Shown here in pieces: positions 26,734 to 35,629 of a stretch of DNA of 64,000 nucleotides. The position numbers were made by a program, and so were the translations under genes. Positions within the stretch are counted from its first letter, which is position 1. Every line of letters starts with the position of its first letter. Below the pieces are notes generated by a model. It saw nothing but the letters and a program-made list of their open reading frames with translations, ran no database searches and was not told the origin of the DNA. Origin of the DNA: Nocardia sp. NBC_01327 (GTDB taxonomy: Bacteria; Actinomycetota; Actinomycetes; Mycobacteriales; Mycobacteriaceae); NCBI RefSeq assembly GCF_035958815.1, contig NZ_CP108383.1:3596001-3660000 (forward strand), read 5' to 3'.

Positions 26734-27242
26734 CAGCGACCCACCCCCGCCGGAAACCAGTGCAACTCCGGAATCGGCGTCGCGCTACCGGGCAACTCCA
26801 GGTAGGTCAGATGCCGCAGGAACCGGCTGAACACCGCGGCGGCCGGAGCCGGATCGCGAGTTCCCTTGAGGCAGCTGGAAAGTCGGGAACCCTCGGGTAC
26901 CTCGACCCGCAGGAACCGGGCCACCCGGTCCTGCCCGTACTGCAGCACCGCTTCTTCGATGAGCGAATCCAGATGCTTGCAGCCCCACCCCTGGTTCAAC
27001 CCGCCGCACGGCCGGTTGTTATTGGTGCTGCAGCTCAACCCGTGCGTCCCCGCGGTCACCGAGGCCACGTACACGCGTGAAATATCGGACCCACTCGACA
27101 CGACCCCCTGCAAGCGCCCGTCGGCCAGCTCCACGAACGGCACCTTGTTCAGTTTGCGTGGTGCGATAGTGGGCAAAACCCTTACGACAGAAGCGCTTTC
27201 CCACGCCGGTTGCTCCGGCGCGGCGCTCGAATTCGAGTCCAT
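26733..27242 (-). CDS. SWIM-like zinc-finger protein (YehQ-like), first gene of operon
   Basis: A 169-residue protein. A cysteine/histidine cluster (CSTNNNRPCGGLNQ, then WGCKHL; spacing C-x7-C-x8-C-x-H) is a stretched version of the SWIM zinc motif CxC-n-CxH. SWIM domains bind nucleic acid or protein. ATG 27242 has GGGAGGGAG upstream and opens the five-gene leftward operon, divergent from the lipase at 27463. E. coli YehQ is a larger SWIM protein in the matching operon. Here the zinc module is compact. Confidence 0.75.
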   Translation of the reverse strand: MDSNSSAAPEQPAWESASVVRVLPTIAPRKLNKVPFVELADGRLQGVVSSGSDISRVYVASVTAGTHGLSCSTNNNRPCGGLNQGWGCKHLDSLIEEAVLQYGQDRVARFLRVEVPEGSRLSSCLKGTRDPAPAAAVFSRFLRHLTYLELPGSATPIPELHWFPAGVGR

Positions 27243-27462
27243 CGTTCTCCCTCCCGATCGATCAAGATGCGCTCAAGGTATGTGACCGCACCGACAAGTT
27301 CCGCCGGTATCCGTGCGCCATACCGTGCGCCACGCGCACGGGTTGTGGCGTCGGAGGAGCCGGGCGCGGTATGTTTTGTGAGATCTACGGGAAAGCTGCT
27401 GGCGGGGGCGGTCGACCGTAGTCTGGGGACGCGTCGGGCAGCTTGATTTATTAAGGGGCACA

Positions 27463-28866
27463 GTGTCTTTCAGTGGGTGGTCGCAGCGTGTCCGAATACT
27501 CGTGGCCGTCGCCTCGGCGGTGACCGCGGCGGTGCTCTACGCCCCGGTGGGGCATACCGATCAGGGGCCCGCGGGTGCGGCGCCCACCGATGCCACTGAA
27601 TGGCAGAGCTGGATCGACCACACGGTGCCGAAGCCGGTGCTGCCGCCGGCGCCGTCGCCCCCGAACGCGCAGTTGTCGCCCGAGCTCGCCTCGCTCTGGC
27701 GGTCCACGCTGTCGCCCGCCAGCGGTGATCCGCTCTTCGATGATTGGCCGAGCGGGTTGGATGCCCTGAAGCCCGGTGATCCGATCGAGGTCCGGGACGT
27801 CACGGCGACTGCCGCGCCACTGGCCGGGGTGCCGATCTCCCGGGCACTGCTGTTGAAGTTCCGGACCACCGGGGCCTCAGGCGGGGCGTCGTTCGGCACC
27901 GCCACCCTGCTCATCCCGGCCGCGAGCTGGACCGGTCCGGGTGACCGGCCGGTGCTGGTGAACGCGATCCCGATCAATTCGCTGGGGCTGCAGTGCACGC
28001 CCAGTTATGCGATGGCGCACGGTGTGAACAGCAAGTTCAGTGTCGGGGATCTGTTCCCGCCCGCCACTTTTCTGGCGCTGTCCCGGGGTTACGGGGTGCT
28101 CATCCCCGATCACGAGGGGCCGCGGATGGCCTACGCGGAACCGCGGGTAGCCGGGCACGTGATGCTGGACGCCATGCGATCGGTTCGCGCCGTGGAGCCG
28201 AATACGCTGGGGCAGAGCAGGTTTGCCATCGGCGGCTATTCCGGCGGCGCGATCGCCGCCTACGCGGCGGATATGCTGCTGGGGGAGTACGCGCCGGAGT
28301 TGTCCGGGTCGCTGGCGGGTGTCGCGCTGGGCGGGCTGGTCACCGACTATCGAGAAGTCGCACACCACTTCGACGGTGGTCTCGCCTCCGGGATCCTGAT
28401 GGTGGTCGCGCTTGCCTTCGCCCGCGAACATCCCGAACTGCTGAACCAGCTGAACAACCTCGGCGAATGGCTGGCCACATCCCCCGTCAAGGACACCTGC
28501 GGCGACAGCAACGGCATTCTCGGCATCACCGGCGTCCCGATCGAGATCGCCACGAACAACGCCCACCCCCTCGACACCACGGTCGCCGCCGCCATGTTCG
28601 GCAATTCCGACTTCCGCGACCGCACATCCGCTGCGCCGCTGTACATCTACCACGGCATGCTCGATATCTGGGTCCCCGAAACCGAATCCCTCAACCTCTT
28701 CGCCGACCAGTGCTCCCGAGGCGTCCCCGCCGTCTACCGCTCCATCCCCGGCGAACACACCATCACCCTGATGGTCGGCTTCCCCGGCGCCATCGACTGG
28801 CTCGATCAACGACTACGCGGCGACGCAGCCCCCAGCGAATGCCCCGCCCCACGCCCGGGATCCTGA
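27463..28866 (+). CDS. Secreted lipase (LIP family, alpha/beta hydrolase)
   Basis: An exported 467-residue esterase/lipase. The N-terminus has a hydrophobic export segment (ILVAVASAVTAAVLYAPV, residues about 10-28). The LIP fold shows the nucleophile elbow GGYSGGA, a preceding YGVLIPDHEG strand, the acid near YHGMLDIWVPE, and the catalytic histidine in IPGEHT. A DTCGDSN segment probably supplies a disulfide. GTG 27463 follows AAGGGG. Actinobacterial LIP lipases act on triacylglycerols and other acyl esters outside the cell. Confidence 0.87.
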   Translation: MSFSGWSQRVRILVAVASAVTAAVLYAPVGHTDQGPAGAAPTDATEWQSWIDHTVPKPVLPPAPSPPNAQLSPELASLWRSTLSPASGDPLFDDWPSGLDALKPGDPIEVRDVTATAAPLAGVPISRALLLKFRTTGASGGASFGTATLLIPAASWTGPGDRPVLVNAIPINSLGLQCTPSYAMAHGVNSKFSVGDLFPPATFLALSRGYGVLIPDHEGPRMAYAEPRVAGHVMLDAMRSVRAVEPNTLGQSRFAIGGYSGGAIAAYAADMLLGEYAPELSGSLAGVALGGLVTDYREVAHHFDGGLASGILMVVALAFAREHPELLNQLNNLGEWLATSPVKDTCGDSNGILGITGVPIEIATNNAHPLDTTVAAAMFGNSDFRDRTSAAPLYIYHGMLDIWVPETESLNLFADQCSRGVPAVYRSIPGEHTITLMVGFPGAIDWLDQRLRGDAAPSECPAPRPGS

Positions 28867-28899
28867 ATCCGCCGCACGCGCCCAGACCCGAAGTCTGAA

Positions 28900-29319
28900 T
28901 TGTCCTTTGTAGCCCGCGGTTGGCGGGGCAAGCCCCGCTACGACGTGCAGATCGCGGTGCTGAACCGGGTCGTGGACGCCGATGCCCTGGCCTCGACCAT
29001 GCGAGCGTGCCCGAGCGTGAACATCTCGGTGCGCGATCGCGACGGGTCGGAGCAGGTCATCGACTGGGAGGTGCCGGTGCTCAAGGACATCGCGGGCGCG
29101 GGGCAGGTGCGGGAGATGCCGTACATCCGGGAACTGGGCAATAAGAGCTCCGGCAGTATGCCCACGGCCGCTGTCGTGCGCTTCGCGACGGTGGGCGCCC
29201 GCACCGTGGTCGAGTACATCAGCGGCAACCTCGGTTCCTTCCGGCCCGAAATGCCCGCCGAGAGCATCGCTTTCGGCGACCGGCTGCTGGCCACGCAGGT
29301 GGCCAAACTGCAGCGCTGA
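28900..29319 (+). CDS. Hypothetical protein, 139 residues, uncertain start
   Basis: I do not recognise a family. The frame reads like a real protein from about residue 12 (PRYDVQIAVLNRVVDADALA, VNISVRDRDG, VIDWEVPVLKDIAG), with mixed helix/strand and no export signal. The first codon of the frame is TTG without a ribosome site. Bases 28923-28938 inside the N-terminal codons form a GCGGGGC/GCCCCGC hairpin, so the true start may lie later, for example at a GTG near 28945. It may follow the lipase in the same transcript. Confidence 0.45.
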   Translation: MSFVARGWRGKPRYDVQIAVLNRVVDADALASTMRACPSVNISVRDRDGSEQVIDWEVPVLKDIAGAGQVREMPYIRELGNKSSGSMPTAAVVRFATVGARTVVEYISGNLGSFRPEMPAESIAFGDRLLATQVAKLQR

Positions 29320-29516
29320 CCCGCGCTGCCTGTGCCTGTCGGTGCGCTCCGTTAGTGTCTGGGAATGCACAGGACGCGGCTTCTCCGGGCTTGATCTGCT
29401 GCTGGATCACCGTGGGTGGGCAATCGGTGATGTGATGGAGGCAAGCCTTGCGTTCGGCCCGGATTGCAGCTGGCTGCCGGTTCGCGGGGTCGGTCACAGC
29501 ACTGGAGGAATTGCAC

Positions 29517-30710
29517 ATGGCGCATCCCGAGAGTTCGATCGATGGCAACCCGCTTCTCCCGGATCGAGAGGTGTCCTCGGAAGCGGTTGCGGTATCGGGT
29601 GCCGATCGTGGCATTCGCCGAGAGTTGTTGTTGATGAGGGCATTTCAGAGCCGGATCGGCGGGCCGGTGCTGCGGCGTTTTGCCGATCCGCAGCAGATTC
29701 TGGAGCAGGGGATGGCGTTCTGGTCCTCGCGGGTTGTGCTCACGGCGGTCGAGTCCGGGGTTTTCACCGAGTTGGCGGTGAGTCCGCTGTCGGAGCCGCA
29801 ATTGCGGGACCGGCTCGGGTGGCATCCGCGAGCCACCGGGCCGTTCCTCGGGGCGCTGGTCGATATGGGGCTGCTGCGGCGAGATCGCTCCGGGGTCTAC
29901 ACCAATTCGCGTCAGGCCGCACTGTTCCTGGACCGCGCCAAACCGAGCTATATCGGCGGGTTGATGGAGCTGTCGAGCACCCGGCTCTACGACCTGTGGT
30001 CGGGGCTGGGGGATCTGCTGCGGACCGGCAGGCCCGGGGCCGAGGAGGAACACGGCGAGAGTGAATTCTTCTCCTCCCTCTACGGCGACCGGGCAGCGCT
30101 GCGGAACTTCCTGGCCGGGATGACCGGAATCTCGACCGGCGAGGCGATGCTCATCGCCAAACGCTTTCCCTGGCAGCGCTTTCGGACATTCGTGGATGTC
30201 GGCGCGGCGCAGGGGGCGCTGCCCGTGCGGGTCGCGCTCACCCACTCCCATATCAGCGGGGTCAGCTACGACCTGCCCGCGGTGGGCCCGATCTTCGAGG
30301 AATACGTCGAGTCGTTCGCGCTGAGCGACCGGATCGGCTTCGTCGCGGGCGATATGAACGACGGCCCACTGCCGAGCGCGGACGTGATCTGCTTCGGCCA
30401 CCTGCTGCACGGCTACAGCGAAACCAAGCGGCGCGAACTGATCGCCAAATCCTACGAGGCGCTGCCGCCCGGTGGCGTGCTGCTGGTCTACGACGCCATG
30501 ACCGATCCGGGCGGCAGGAACAATCTCATCAGCTTCCTGTCCAGCTTGAACATCATGCTGGAGATGCGCGAGGGCTTCGAAGCCACAACCACCCAGTGCT
30601 CCGGCTGGCTTCGCGACGCGGGATTCACCCACATCAAGAAGCGGCATCTGATCGGCCCGACCTCGATGGTGTTCGGGCGCAAACCGGGACGACTGCCCGC
30701 CTCGTCATGA
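29517..30710 (+). CDS. SAM-dependent methyltransferase (O-methyltransferase, AdoMet class I)
   Basis: A 397-residue protein. The N-terminal winged-helix dimerisation domain includes AVESGVFTELAVSPLSEPQL and WHPRATGPFLGALVDMGLL. The C-terminal Rossmann domain has SAM motif I FVDVGAAQGALP, then GDMNDGPLPSADVICFGHLLHGY and PPGGVLLVYDAM. The architecture matches hydroxyneurosporene and polyketide O-methyltransferases, so a small-molecule hydroxyl is the likely substrate. ATG 29517 has GGAGGA eight bases upstream. It converges on the KAS III gene across a hairpin. Confidence 0.85.
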   Translation: MAHPESSIDGNPLLPDREVSSEAVAVSGADRGIRRELLLMRAFQSRIGGPVLRRFADPQQILEQGMAFWSSRVVLTAVESGVFTELAVSPLSEPQLRDRLGWHPRATGPFLGALVDMGLLRRDRSGVYTNSRQAALFLDRAKPSYIGGLMELSSTRLYDLWSGLGDLLRTGRPGAEEEHGESEFFSSLYGDRAALRNFLAGMTGISTGEAMLIAKRFPWQRFRTFVDVGAAQGALPVRVALTHSHISGVSYDLPAVGPIFEEYVESFALSDRIGFVAGDMNDGPLPSADVICFGHLLHGYSETKRRELIAKSYEALPPGGVLLVYDAMTDPGGRNNLISFLSSLNIMLEMREGFEATTTQCSGWLRDAGFTHIKKRHLIGPTSMVFGRKPGRLPASS

Positions 30711-30716
30711 GACGAA

Positions 30717-30747
30717 CGGTCCAGAAGGCGCGCTGCCCTCTGGACCG
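30717..30747. terminator. Hairpin between convergent methyltransferase and KAS III genes
   Basis: The arms CGGTCCAGA and TCTGGACCG form a 9-base perfect stem with an inner GGC/GCC pairing. It starts seven bases after the methyltransferase stop and probably serves both converging transcripts. Confidence 0.65.
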
Positions 30748-30802
30748 AATCGGCTACGCCGAGCGATGGGCGATCAGGTACGCAGCCGGTGGATACCTGC
30801 GC

Positions 30803-31840
30803 CTATCCCTGACGGAAACATAATGTGCCCCACTGGAATCCGGCTCCGATGGCGGAGAGAACATAGGTATCGCCGGGGTGGAGACGGGCATCGGTGCGCG
30901 CCTGATGCAGAGCGGTCAGCACCCCCGCGGAGCCGGTATTGCCGAGGGTGTCGAGAGTGATGGGCGCACGCCGCATCGGCACTTCGAGCTCGGTCATCGC
31001 GGCGGTGAGGATATTGAGATTGGCCTGGTGCAGGAAGAAATGGTCGATTTCGGTGACATCGAGCCCGGCGTGGTAGGCGGCGGCGCGGATGCTTTCCGGC
31101 AGCCGGGTGGTCGCCGCCGCCCACACCGCACGACCGTCCATCCGGAGATAGTGTTCGCGCTCGGCGACGGTCCGGGCGCTGGTCGGTAGCCGGGATCCAC
31201 CGGCCCGGATCTCGACGTCATGGGAGAGCTGAGATCCGAAGTCCCAGGCCAGAAGTCCGGCGCCGGTGGTTTCGGTGCGGGTCAGCACCACGGCCCCGGC
31301 GGCGTCGCCGAAGAAGACACCGGTGGTGCGGTTCAGGGGATCGGTGACCCGGGAGGCGCAGTCGGCGGCGACGACCAGCACCGCCCGTGCGGAAACCTGC
31401 AACAGATGGGCCGCGAGCAGAATGGCTTGCAGCCCATTGGCGCAGGCTGCCTGGGTGATGTCGATGGGCAGCGCCCGTCCGGCGCCGAGGCGGTCCTTGA
31501 CCATCAGCGCCGTCGAGGGAAGCGGCTGGTCGTAGGTATAGGTCGCGACGATGACGGCGTCGAGATCGCGAGCTGCGATCCCCGCCTCGGCAAGTGCCGC
31601 GGGAGCGGCGGCGATGCACATATCCGAAACCGCCAGCTCCGGCGCCAGGCGCCGGCGTTCCCGGATACCGGTGCGCGCGACGATCCATTCGGCCGAGGTA
31701 TCCAGCGTCCGGGTGAGGTCGGCGTTGGTGACGACCGTATCGGGCAGATGAATGCCGGAGCCCGACACCGTGATCGGTAGCGGCACGGGCGGCCGCACCG
31801 GCGGGGACTGCGGTTGATCGGTCGCGTAGGTCATGGTCAT
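30803..31840 (-). CDS. Beta-ketoacyl-ACP synthase III (FabH-like condensing enzyme)
   Basis: A 345-residue thiolase-fold condensing enzyme. The complete catalytic triad is visible: Cys133 in TQAACANG, His271 in FFLHQANLN and Asn301 in TLGNTGSAG. FabH-like enzymes join an acyl-CoA to malonyl-ACP or, in secondary metabolism, acylate other nucleophiles. The start ATG 31840 overlaps the stop of the E1-like gene (ATGA), so the two proteins are made together. No acyl carrier protein is adjacent. A dedicated secondary-metabolism role is more likely than housekeeping fatty acid initiation. Confidence 0.88.
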   Translation of the reverse strand: MTMTYATDQPQSPPVRPPVPLPITVSGSGIHLPDTVVTNADLTRTLDTSAEWIVARTGIRERRRLAPELAVSDMCIAAAPAALAEAGIAARDLDAVIVATYTYDQPLPSTALMVKDRLGAGRALPIDITQAACANGLQAILLAAHLLQVSARAVLVVAADCASRVTDPLNRTTGVFFGDAAGAVVLTRTETTGAGLLAWDFGSQLSHDVEIRAGGSRLPTSARTVAEREHYLRMDGRAVWAAATTRLPESIRAAAYHAGLDVTEIDHFFLHQANLNILTAAMTELEVPMRRAPITLDTLGNTGSAGVLTALHQARTDARLHPGDTYVLSAIGAGFQWGTLCFRQG

Positions 31841-33759
31841 GTGCGGGCACCGTCCAGCGCGGCGGTGTTGTACGCGGGGGCGATCAGGGTATCGAGATCG
31901 ATGTAGTACCGGCCCGATTCGCAGTGACTGCCGAGCAGGATACGGCGCGCGGCCGAGGTGACCAGCGCTCCGCCGAGTGCCACATCGGAGGCCAATTGCG
32001 GCCAACTGCTCAGTGTCCGGCCGATTTCCCCGAATGCGGAGGCGAGTTCGGGGCTGATTCGTTCGGCATCGACCATGGCCAAGATGAGATCCGCTTTCTC
32101 TTGATCCGAGAGCTCGGGCAGATCGGCAGCGCGGAGGTCGCCGATTCTGCCGTGCAGCAGTGGCCGATCCGGCTCCAGATCGAAGCGTTCGATATCGAGC
32201 ATGCCGCGATCATTGCAATCCATGACCACCGGAATCCCCAGTGCGCGAGCGCATTCCCGAGCCGCGATCTTGACGTACGGCGTATCGCACTCCTCCACCA
32301 GCAGATCGATCGGTGTCCGATCGCCGTGGAAGAACTCGGCCATGGTGGTCTCGGTGAGCCCGCTCGTCATGATCTCGATATCCAGATACGGGTCGATCTC
32401 GAACATTTGGCGTGCGCAGATCACCGCCTTGCCGATGCCGAGATGATGTACGCCCGCACGCAGCCTGTTCATATTGGACAGGCTCAGTTCGTCGAAGTCG
32501 GCGAGCCGGAACGCGCCACCGACGCCTTCGAGCGCGAGCGTGACCGCGGCGCTGTTGCCGACCGACAGTCCGACGATCCCGATCCGGCGATCGAGCAGCC
32601 GGCGTTGCTGCGGGCGTTGGATCTTCTCGCGATTGCGGTCGGTGCGGACGAGCCGGAACTCCTCGCGCGGCAGCACATGCACCAGCCGCCCAGACCAGGG
32701 GTACCAGACCCAGCTGCCGTAGGCCCAGGCCTCGACCCCGGCCAGCTGCTCGTCGATCTTCCGCTCGAGTTCGGCCCCCGCATAGCGGCGATCGGGCTCC
32801 CGGCAGCGGATCAGCTCGGCCAATTGCGAGGTGATGGTGTCGTGCACGGCGGTGACCCGGCCCGATTCCAGGAGCGCGGTCAAGGCCGCATGGTCGGCGG
32901 CGTAGGTGGGTTCGAGCAGCACCGGCTGCCACCCGTCGGCATCCGGCACGGCTGCCGCCACCAGAGCCGCTGGCGCATCGCGGCTTTCGATCCCGGCCGC
33001 AGTCCACGCACCGAGATCGCCGCTCGTCGGTATGCCGAGATCGTCACTCGTCAGCGCTGGGAACTCCGCACGCATGCGGCCCACCAGATCGGTGTATTCA
33101 CCCGCTCCCGCCGCGGTCCGGTGCAGCAGGATCACCACCTCCTCGGTATAGCGCTCGACATAGCAGCGAGTCCCCGCCACGGGATGAAATCCGAACCGGC
33201 CGTGGAACTGATCCTGGCCGTCCCGGGTCCCCGACGTGCCGATCATGATCTTGGCTCCGAGATGATGCGCGGCGCCGATCGCGACCGCGTTCAGATAGGC
33301 GCCGAGCCCCAGCTTGCGGGCTCGATGCTCCACCACCAGCCGACTGTGCTCGTAGGTGTCCTCGACCCCGGCGCCTTCGGCGGCCAGCAGTCGTTCGTAC
33401 TGCTGTTCACCCAGATGCGCCCGGGACTGGAACAGCTCACCGGTCGCCGGGGTCGAGAGCCGGATATACCCCAGCACCGGGCCGTCCGGATGTCGCCGGG
33501 CGACGAAATGCCAGGCACCGTAATCCAATTCCTGATCGTCGACATGGGCGCCGGCGGCATCGCGGAAGCCCGGCCGCCGGCCGTTGTCGTACAGGATTCG
33601 AGCCCGCAGCTCCTGTAACCACCGCACCTGATCGGTGGGGTCGGCCCCGCTGCGGGGTGCTTGGAACGCCGAAACATGCCACTGCACATCAGGATTGCGG
33701 TTCCAGATATCGCGTCCGTCGATGGACGTGCGAGATCCGCCAGATACCGACACGTGCAT
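31837..33759 (-). CDS. Fusion of FeeM/GNAT-like acyltransferase and ThiF/E1-like domain (MoeY-like)
   Basis: A 640-residue cytoplasmic fusion. Residues about 25-215 resemble LuxI/FeeM-type N-acyltransferases (DYGAWHFVARRHPDGPVLGY, EHSRLVVEHRARKLGLG, FHGRFGFHPV). After a linker, residues about 385-620 are an E1/ThiF-type adenylating domain: RRIGIVGLSVGNSAA, then DFDELSLSNMNRLR with the conserved Asn429, Asn431 and Arg432. M. tuberculosis Rv1355c (called MoeY) shares the E1 part. ATG 33759 has AAAGGA upstream. It is coupled to KAS III. The product may be an acylated amino acid or a modified carrier, but this is inference. Confidence 0.8.
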   Translation of the reverse strand: MHVSVSGGSRTSIDGRDIWNRNPDVQWHVSAFQAPRSGADPTDQVRWLQELRARILYDNGRRPGFRDAAGAHVDDQELDYGAWHFVARRHPDGPVLGYIRLSTPATGELFQSRAHLGEQQYERLLAAEGAGVEDTYEHSRLVVEHRARKLGLGAYLNAVAIGAAHHLGAKIMIGTSGTRDGQDQFHGRFGFHPVAGTRCYVERYTEEVVILLHRTAAGAGEYTDLVGRMRAEFPALTSDDLGIPTSGDLGAWTAAGIESRDAPAALVAAAVPDADGWQPVLLEPTYAADHAALTALLESGRVTAVHDTITSQLAELIRCREPDRRYAGAELERKIDEQLAGVEAWAYGSWVWYPWSGRLVHVLPREEFRLVRTDRNREKIQRPQQRRLLDRRIGIVGLSVGNSAAVTLALEGVGGAFRLADFDELSLSNMNRLRAGVHHLGIGKAVICARQMFEIDPYLDIEIMTSGLTETTMAEFFHGDRTPIDLLVEECDTPYVKIAARECARALGIPVVMDCNDRGMLDIERFDLEPDRPLLHGRIGDLRAADLPELSDQEKADLILAMVDAERISPELASAFGEIGRTLSSWPQLASDVALGGALVTSAARRILLGSHCESGRYYIDLDTLIAPAYNTAALDGART

Positions 33760-34133
33760 GGATCCTTTCCAGGAATTCGTTTGCTGAGTGTGCTGTGCGT
33801 AGATGCGGACGAGCAGAGTACGTCAACGTCTGAGCGAATTCGAGCAGGAAGAACACGTGTTTCTCGTGCCATGAAGGGCTAGCGAGCCGTGTTGCTAAAT
33901 AGTAGCTGTGTGATCTGGCAAATGACCAACTGGACAAATCGCCGTGGTGTGTCCGAGGCGCAGGAGACCGCGGAGGGCGCGGTGCGCACGGCGGAGAACG
34001 CAGTGGGCGACAGGTCGGCAGGGGCCCACCGGCGGCGATGTACACGCGGGCGAGCGCCCTCGGCCCGGCGGCCGGAGCGGTTCGGGAAGTGCTGTGCAGG
34101 GCCGGGATTCACCGCCCGGGGCGGCGCGGCTAC
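33760..34133. promoter_or_regulatory. Intergenic region upstream of the E1-like/KAS III operon
   Basis: About 370 bases with no convincing gene; GC falls noticeably near 33885-33945, as expected for a promoter. AACACGTGTT at 33852-33861 is a perfect palindrome 93 bases upstream of the E1-like ATG. CTGGCAAAT and CTGGACAAAT form a near direct repeat around 33910-33945. The right half has no recognisable signal and leads into the M20 gene stop at 34134. Confidence 0.4.
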
Positions 34134-35429
34134 TTACGCCGGGACGTCACCGGCGCGGCGCGCATCGAGCCAGGCGAGGGCCGCCGCGGTGAGCGCGGTG
34201 ACGCCGTGGGCGATGGTGGGCTCGGCAAGCGGCGCGAAGTACGGCGAGTGGTTCATCGGGATGTCCTGGTCGGTCGTGCCCTTTTCCTGTGCGGCCGCGA
34301 CTTTCGCCGGGTCCGCACCGCCGAAGAACCAGAAGGACAGCGGCGCACCGGCGGCCTCGGCGAGGTAGCCGACGTCCTCGCTGGCCGGGAAGGCGCCCAT
34401 CTCCAGGACCTGCTCGGCGCCGAGAGCGGCCCGCAGCGCGGCGCGCGTCTTGTCCAGTGCGACAGGTTCGTTGATGGTGACGGGCAGCCGGGTCAGCGAC
34501 TCGATCGTCGGCGGGCGGTCGGCGCCCGCGGCCTCGGCCTCCGCATCCACGATCCGCCGTATCGCCTCGAGCACCTTGGCGCGCAGTTCGGGCGAATAGG
34601 TCCGAATGCTCAGGCCCAATTCGGCCTGATCGGCGATGATGTTCTCCTTGGTGCCCGCGTGCAGCGTGCCGACGGTGACGACGGCCTGGTCGGATGCGGC
34701 GATCTCACGGGACACGATGGTCTGCAGGCGCATGACGGTCGCGGCGGCCATCACGATCGGATCGACCGTCGTCTCGGGGCGCGAACTGTGGCCACCGCGG
34801 CCGTGCAGGGTGATCCGCAAGCTGTCGTTCGCGGAGAGGATCGCGCCCGGGCGTGTCGCCACGGTGCCCACCGCGATCGGCAGGACATGCTGGGCCAGCA
34901 CGATTTCCGGCTTCCCGAAGCGTTCGAACAATCCGTCGTCGACCATGGCCTGCGCGCCGAGGCCGATCTCCTCACCCGGCTGGAACACCCCGAGCACGGT
35001 GCCGGACCACCGATCCCGGTCGGCCGCCAGCATTTCGAGCGTGCCGAGCAGGCAGGTGACGTGCATATCGTGGCCGCAGGCGTGCATGGTCGGCCGGCCG
35101 CTGTCCGGATCGGTGGCGCTCGAGGCGTAGGGCAGTTCGGTCTGCTCGCGCAGCGGCAGTGCGTCCATATCCGCGCGCAGCATGATCAGCGGGCCGGGGC
35201 CGTTGGCGAGGCGGGTGACAACACCGGTCCCTCCGACTCCTTCCGTCACCTCATAACCGAGGGCCTTCGCGCGCCGGGCGACGATCGCCGCGGTGCGGTG
35301 CTCGGCGAAGGACAATTCCGGATGCGCGTGCAGGTCTCGGTACAGCTCCGCTAGATCGGCGGTAATGCTGGCGACACGACTGTTGATCGACGGCACAGCG
35401 CCTATGATCCACGGCTCGGCGCCGCTCAT
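34134..35429 (-). CDS. M20 family amidohydrolase
   Basis: A metal-dependent peptidase/amidohydrolase of 431 residues, M20D subgroup. Visible marks are LHAHPELSFAEH, RADMDALPL, MHACGHDMH, PGEEIGLGAQ, a lid with HGRGGHSSRPE, and a C-terminal MNHSPYFAPL supplying a metal histidine. ATG 35429 gives a normal length. The longer frame to 35579 adds an unrelated N-terminus. It is divergent from the methyltransferase at 35630. It is a paralogue of the hydrolase at 11072, but no transporter is beside it. Confidence 0.88.
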   Translation of the reverse strand: MSGAEPWIIGAVPSINSRVASITADLAELYRDLHAHPELSFAEHRTAAIVARRAKALGYEVTEGVGGTGVVTRLANGPGPLIMLRADMDALPLREQTELPYASSATDPDSGRPTMHACGHDMHVTCLLGTLEMLAADRDRWSGTVLGVFQPGEEIGLGAQAMVDDGLFERFGKPEIVLAQHVLPIAVGTVATRPGAILSANDSLRITLHGRGGHSSRPETTVDPIVMAAATVMRLQTIVSREIAASDQAVVTVGTLHAGTKENIIADQAELGLSIRTYSPELRAKVLEAIRRIVDAEAEAAGADRPPTIESLTRLPVTINEPVALDKTRAALRAALGAEQVLEMGAFPASEDVGYLAEAAGAPLSFWFFGGADPAKVAAAQEKGTTDQDIPMNHSPYFAPLAEPTIAHGVTALTAAALAWLDARRAGDVPA

Positions 35430-35629
35430 GGCGGTTTCACCGTTTTCGTTCCTTCTGGAACAAGCGCACACAGTGTGATCGAGGCTGTCACGCACGACAT
35501 TTCGGGCATTCGCGACAAACGTTTGACCGGCGGCAATGGATCGGCAATGGATATCGACAGAGCCGAATCCCTTCCACATGAAACCCTTCGGTCCGGGGCG
35601 GTGGCGGACTAGCCTGTGCGAGTAGGTAT

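Noticed and set aside
31924..33618. 564-residue plus-strand frame
   Set aside because: Antisense to the E1-like fusion; no recognisable motif.
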